From assembly GCF_900177815.1 (NCBI RefSeq), contig NZ_FXAZ01000004.1, positions 248,001-312,000 of the forward strand: 64,000 nt of DNA. Reading direction: 5' to 3'. The notes beneath the pieces were generated by a model. That model had not been told where the DNA came from. It did not search any database and saw nothing but the letters and a program-made list of their open reading frames with translations. Within the stretch, counting starts at the first letter, position 1; each line of letters starts with the position of its first letter. This document shows positions 61,240 to 64,000 of the stretch, piece by piece. Source of the DNA: Paenibacillus aquistagni (GTDB taxonomy: Bacteria > Bacillota > Bacilli > Paenibacillales > Paenibacillaceae). The translations under genes and the position numbers were made by a program.

Positions 61240-61292
61240 TGTTCGAGCATTGGTAGAGGAGAGTGATCAGCGTACAGGAGGTGGTAATCAAT

Positions 61293-61700
61293 ATGTTTGT
61301 CCCGATACAAGTGGATGAGAACAGCACAGAGCCGATGTACGCTCAGATTGAGAACCAGCTTCGGGCGTTGATCTTAAGCGGACGTGTTGAGACTGGAACA
61401 CTGCTTCCTTCCATCCGGGAATTTGCCAGTCAGCTCCAGTGCAGCATCATTACGGTGCGCCGTGTATACCAGGACCTTGAGAATGAAGGCTTGCTTCGCA
61501 CGAAGCAGGGAACAGGGACATTTGTTGCTGAGGTGGAGCAGGGGGAGAAGGACCAGTACCGGGAGAAGGCCGTTGAGGATGCATTAAGGATTGCCGTGCA
61601 AGCTGCATTGCAGATGAAGCTTCGCAAACAGGAATTCAAGGAACTCGTAGACCGAGTGATACAGGAGAACTGGAGCGACGAAGGCGGGGGAGAGCGATGA
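61293..61700 (+). CDS. GntR family regulator, YtrA subfamily
   Basis: A 135-residue short GntR regulator: winged helix with EPMYAQIENQLRALILSGRVETGTLLPSIREFASQLQCSIITVRRVYQDLENEGLLRTKQGTGTFVAEV, then a short dimerisation helix pair typical of the YtrA group. YtrA-type proteins repress ABC transporter operons induced by wall-active antibiotics in B. subtilis. ATG 61293 follows AGGAGGTGG at 8 nt. It probably binds the 60399-60420 palindrome. Its stop overlaps the ATPase start (ATGA). Confidence 0.87.
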   Translation: MFVPIQVDENSTEPMYAQIENQLRALILSGRVETGTLLPSIREFASQLQCSIITVRRVYQDLENEGLLRTKQGTGTFVAEVEQGEKDQYREKAVEDALRIAVQAALQMKLRKQEFKELVDRVIQENWSDEGGGER

Positions 61701-62605
61701 GTGAGAGCAATGCGATCAGCTTCCATCATGTAGCGAAGCAGCGAGGAGAGCTTCGAGTAGGCCCAATTGATCTGGAGCTGCCAAGCGGCTGTGTGACAGC
61801 GATTGTTGGTGTGAATGGCTCTGGCAAGAGCACGCTGATCAATCTGCTGCTTGGCTTGATCCATCCGGACCAAGGAGAGATTCGAATGGGTGGCAAGCGT
61901 TATGAGCCCGTGAATGATGTGGCTTGGAAGCAGGAGCTTGGCTATGTGGCGGAGCTGCCCAATTCAGAGGATGATGGCCTTACTGCTGAGAAGATGGCCC
62001 AATTTGCTTCCTATTGGTACCCGAACTGGAACTGGCAGGTCTATCGCAAGCTTACGGCCAAGTATCAGGTGCCGCCCAGCACGAAGCTGAGCAAGATGTC
62101 TAAGGGTATGAGGCGCAAGCTCGAGATCGTTCTGGCGCTGTCGCATCAGCCTAAGGTGCTTCTCTTGGATGAGCCGTCATCGGGGCTTGACCCGATTGCT
62201 TGGCGAAGCATGATAGAGGACATACAGACCGTACTAGATGATGGTAAGCATACGGTCATTATTGCGACACATGTCATTGAAGAAGTGAAGCGGCTGGCCG
62301 ATTATATTCTGTTTCTTCATCAAGGTCAGGTATTGCGATTGGTGGAGAAGGACCAGTTGTTTGATGACTGGAAGGAGTATTGGATCAACGGTGTGATCGC
62401 GGAGGATCTGCTGGGCGCACCAGGCTTGACTGATGCGGGACAAGAGCGTGGAATGGTGCGTGCTGTCGCTTATGATGCGAGGAAGCTTGAGGCTTACCTG
62501 CAGGATGAAGGCTTAGAAGTTGTCAATACGCAGGCGTTAGCGCTTGATGAAGTCATGATCCATATGATTCGAATGAGTGAAGAGAGGAGTGTGCGAACAC
62601 GATGA
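61697..62605 (+). CDS. ABC transporter ATP-binding protein (YtrB-like)
   Basis: A 302-residue ATPase: Walker A VGVNGSGKSTLINLLLG, signature KMSKGMRRKLEIVLALS, Walker B VLLLDEPSSGLDP and switch His ATHVIEEVKRLADYI. The extra C-terminal 90 residues are regulatory or dimerising. Overlaps neighbours by 4 bp on both sides. It would energise the membrane protein at the head of the operon. Confidence 0.9.
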   Translation: MSESNAISFHHVAKQRGELRVGPIDLELPSGCVTAIVGVNGSGKSTLINLLLGLIHPDQGEIRMGGKRYEPVNDVAWKQELGYVAELPNSEDDGLTAEKMAQFASYWYPNWNWQVYRKLTAKYQVPPSTKLSKMSKGMRRKLEIVLALSHQPKVLLLDEPSSGLDPIAWRSMIEDIQTVLDDGKHTVIIATHVIEEVKRLADYILFLHQGQVLRLVEKDQLFDDWKEYWINGVIAEDLLGAPGLTDAGQERGMVRAVAYDARKLEAYLQDEGLEVVNTQALALDEVMIHMIRMSEERSVRTR

Positions 62606-63507
62606 AGACGCTGCAATTAGACAAAATCGTGAAGCAGTATGGTGATAAGCTGGCTGTAAATGAGCTCAGCTTGGAGGTAGAAGAGGGAGAAATCTACGGA
62701 CTGCTTGGGGCCAACGGTGCTGGGAAGACGACCACAATGCGCATGGTGCTTGGACTAATCTATCCGGATGAGGGTAGAATCTCCTATTATGGCAAGCCGC
62801 ATTCGAAGGAGCTAGAGAAGATCTTTGGCTATCTGCCGGAGGAGCGGGGCTTGTATCCGAAGGTTAAAGTATGCGATCAATTGCTCTATCTGGCGCAGCT
62901 TCGCGGCATGTCGCGCAAAGATGCGGATGCCTCTTTGAAAAAGTGGCTGGAGCGCTTCCAAGTGCCGGAGAACTACAGCAAGAAGATTGAGGAGCTCTCG
63001 AAAGGGAATCAGCAGAAGATCGGATTTATCGCTTCGATTCTTCATAATCCGAAGATTGTCATTATGGATGAAGCATTCAGTGGCCTTGACCCTGTCAATG
63101 TAGAGCTGATGAAGGAGACAGTCAAGGAGCTTCGCGACCAAGGCACGAGCATCCTGTTCTCTACGCATCGCATGGAGCATGTGGAGGAGCTGTGCCGCAA
63201 CATTACCGTTTTGCAAAAAGGGCAGGCGGTCATTCAAGGGAACATTCGCGAGTTGAAGTCGAAGTTTCCGCGCGAGAAGGTTATGCTTCGCACAAGCGGC
63301 GATGTAGCGGGACTAGACAGCATTGCGGGTGTCAGCGGAGTAGAGCGTATTCCGGACGGCTACAGCATTCGCATTGCGGATGAATCAGCGGCGCCTCATA
63401 TTCTGGAGACGGCGATGAAGCAGACGGCGATACAGCATTTTGAAGTGAAAGAGCCGACCTTGAATGAAATCTTCATCAAGGTGGTTGGAGGTGAGTCGAA
63501 TGAATAG
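62602..63507 (+). CDS. ABC transporter ATP-binding protein (NatA-like)
   Basis: A 301-residue ATPase: Walker A LLGANGAGKTTTMRMVLGL, signature ELSKGNQQKIGFIASIL, Walker B IVIMDEAFSGLDPVN and H-loop STHRMEHVEEL. The C-terminal domain ends with the ferredoxin-like segment HFEVKEPTLNEIFIKVVG seen in NatA/YhaQ exporters. It pairs with the NatB-like permease that follows (8-bp overlap). ATG 62602 overlaps the previous gene's stop. Confidence 0.9.
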   Translation: MKTLQLDKIVKQYGDKLAVNELSLEVEEGEIYGLLGANGAGKTTTMRMVLGLIYPDEGRISYYGKPHSKELEKIFGYLPEERGLYPKVKVCDQLLYLAQLRGMSRKDADASLKKWLERFQVPENYSKKIEELSKGNQQKIGFIASILHNPKIVIMDEAFSGLDPVNVELMKETVKELRDQGTSILFSTHRMEHVEELCRNITVLQKGQAVIQGNIRELKSKFPREKVMLRTSGDVAGLDSIAGVSGVERIPDGYSIRIADESAAPHILETAMKQTAIQHFEVKEPTLNEIFIKVVGGESNE

Positions 63508-64000
63508 CTTAAAGACTGTGATCGGGTTCACGCTTCGTACGAAGCTTCTGACGAAGTCCTTTATCATTACGACTGCAATCTTGGTGGTCTTGATATCGAT
63601 TGGTGTGAATCTGCCTTATATTATTTCCTTATTTTCCAAAGATGAGCCTGTAAAGAAGATTGGTGTTTTGAGCGGTTCTTATACGACGATTAGCGAGTCT
63701 TTGTCTCAAGCTTTCAATGGGCAGGAGAACAAGGATCTGCAAATAATTGTGGACCCGAATGCGACGGAAGGACAACTGAAAACGCAGCTTGAGAATGGGG
63801 AAATCAATGGTTATATCAAGCTGGAAGCCGCAGAAGGAGCTTCTCCTGAAGCATTCCCAAGCACCGTGTATTATGCAAATAAGGACCTTGGCTTTACAGA
63901 GCAGTCCGCGATTACGAGTGTGCTGTCTGTTCTGAAGACGAAGTGGATCGCGAAGGATGCGCTTAGCGATGAGCAACTGGCTCAGCTTGAGCAGCCTGTG
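63500..64000 (+). CDS. ABC-2 type permease, NatB/YhaP-like (partial, cut by window end)
   Basis: The first 167 residues are visible: MNSLKTVIGFTLRTKLLTKSF, one helix (FIITTAILVVLISIGVNLPYIISLF) and a long extracellular segment beginning KKIGVLSGSYTTISESLSQ. This is the classic NatB/YhaP layout, with TM1, a large external domain and then more helices that would lie beyond the window. ATG 63500 sits inside the end of the NatA-like gene. These exporters extrude sodium or unknown toxic compounds. Confidence 0.85.
   Translation, partial: MNSLKTVIGFTLRTKLLTKSFIITTAILVVLISIGVNLPYIISLFSKDEPVKKIGVLSGSYTTISESLSQAFNGQENKDLQIIVDPNATEGQLKTQLENGEINGYIKLEAAEGASPEAFPSTVYYANKDLGFTEQSAITSVLSVLKTKWIAKDALSDEQLAQLEQPV

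Overview
The window looks like chromosome of an endospore-forming Firmicute, most likely Paenibacillaceae (Paenibacillus or a close relative). This is inferred from strong AGGAGG-type ribosome binding sites with frequent GTG/TTG starts, sigma-A type promoters, sporulation genes (spo0M, a YhcN/YlaJ lipoprotein, a CotH-type kinase), a caa3 oxidase cluster ordered ctaCDEFG, and a MocR (DdlR-like) gene beside ddl. No tRNA, rRNA, insertion sequence, phage or CRISPR array was seen.

Layout. 1-4.1 kb: a multidrug-type ABC exporter followed by an HssRS-like two-component pair. 4.2-10.4 kb: minus-strand housekeeping genes (M42 aminopeptidase, phosphoglucomutase, a lipoprotein, pirin), then a DoxX gene and a MhqR-type MarR repressor, both preceded by MhqR-like operators. 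10.5-15.3 kb: a VTC-domain / DUF4956 / CotH-kinase operon with a divergent purple-acid-phosphatase-like gene. 15.6-26.0 kb: an alkaline-phosphatase-superfamily lipoprotein, three overlapping glycosyltransferase+TPR genes, and two DUF6385-type proteins. One of these carries 18 full copies of a 27-residue Ser/Thr-rich repeat; the other is very basic and Ser/Lys-rich. This is the most unusual region and the best candidate for an uncharacterised surface or spore-surface glycoprotein system. 26-38 kb: mostly transport and envelope genes (DUF1904, a LysE-type exporter with a probable N-terminal frameshift, TraX, a TspO-like protein, an SDR enzyme, a TcyP-like symporter, an LTA synthase, a VanY-type carboxypeptidase, an aromatic acid exporter). 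37.7-50.2 kb: a small alarmone synthetase, a UvrD-type helicase, zinc-ribbon proteins, MscL, a lipid kinase, Spo0M behind a sigma-W promoter, a DedA-like protein, an MFS transporter and a serine hydrolase. 50.3-56.3 kb: the cta oxidase operon behind two good promoters, one overlapped by a CcpA cre box. 56.5-60.1 kb: ddlR, ddl and an aminotransferase, overlapping or tightly spaced. 60.3-64 kb: a GntR-regulated ABC transporter operon that runs off the window end.

Together the window is weighted towards the cell envelope: peptidoglycan and teichoic acid synthesis, stress-responsive envelope genes, exporters and predicted surface-protein modification. Functional names rest on motifs and family resemblance read by eye. 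Start codons were chosen from ribosome binding site spacing where stated.
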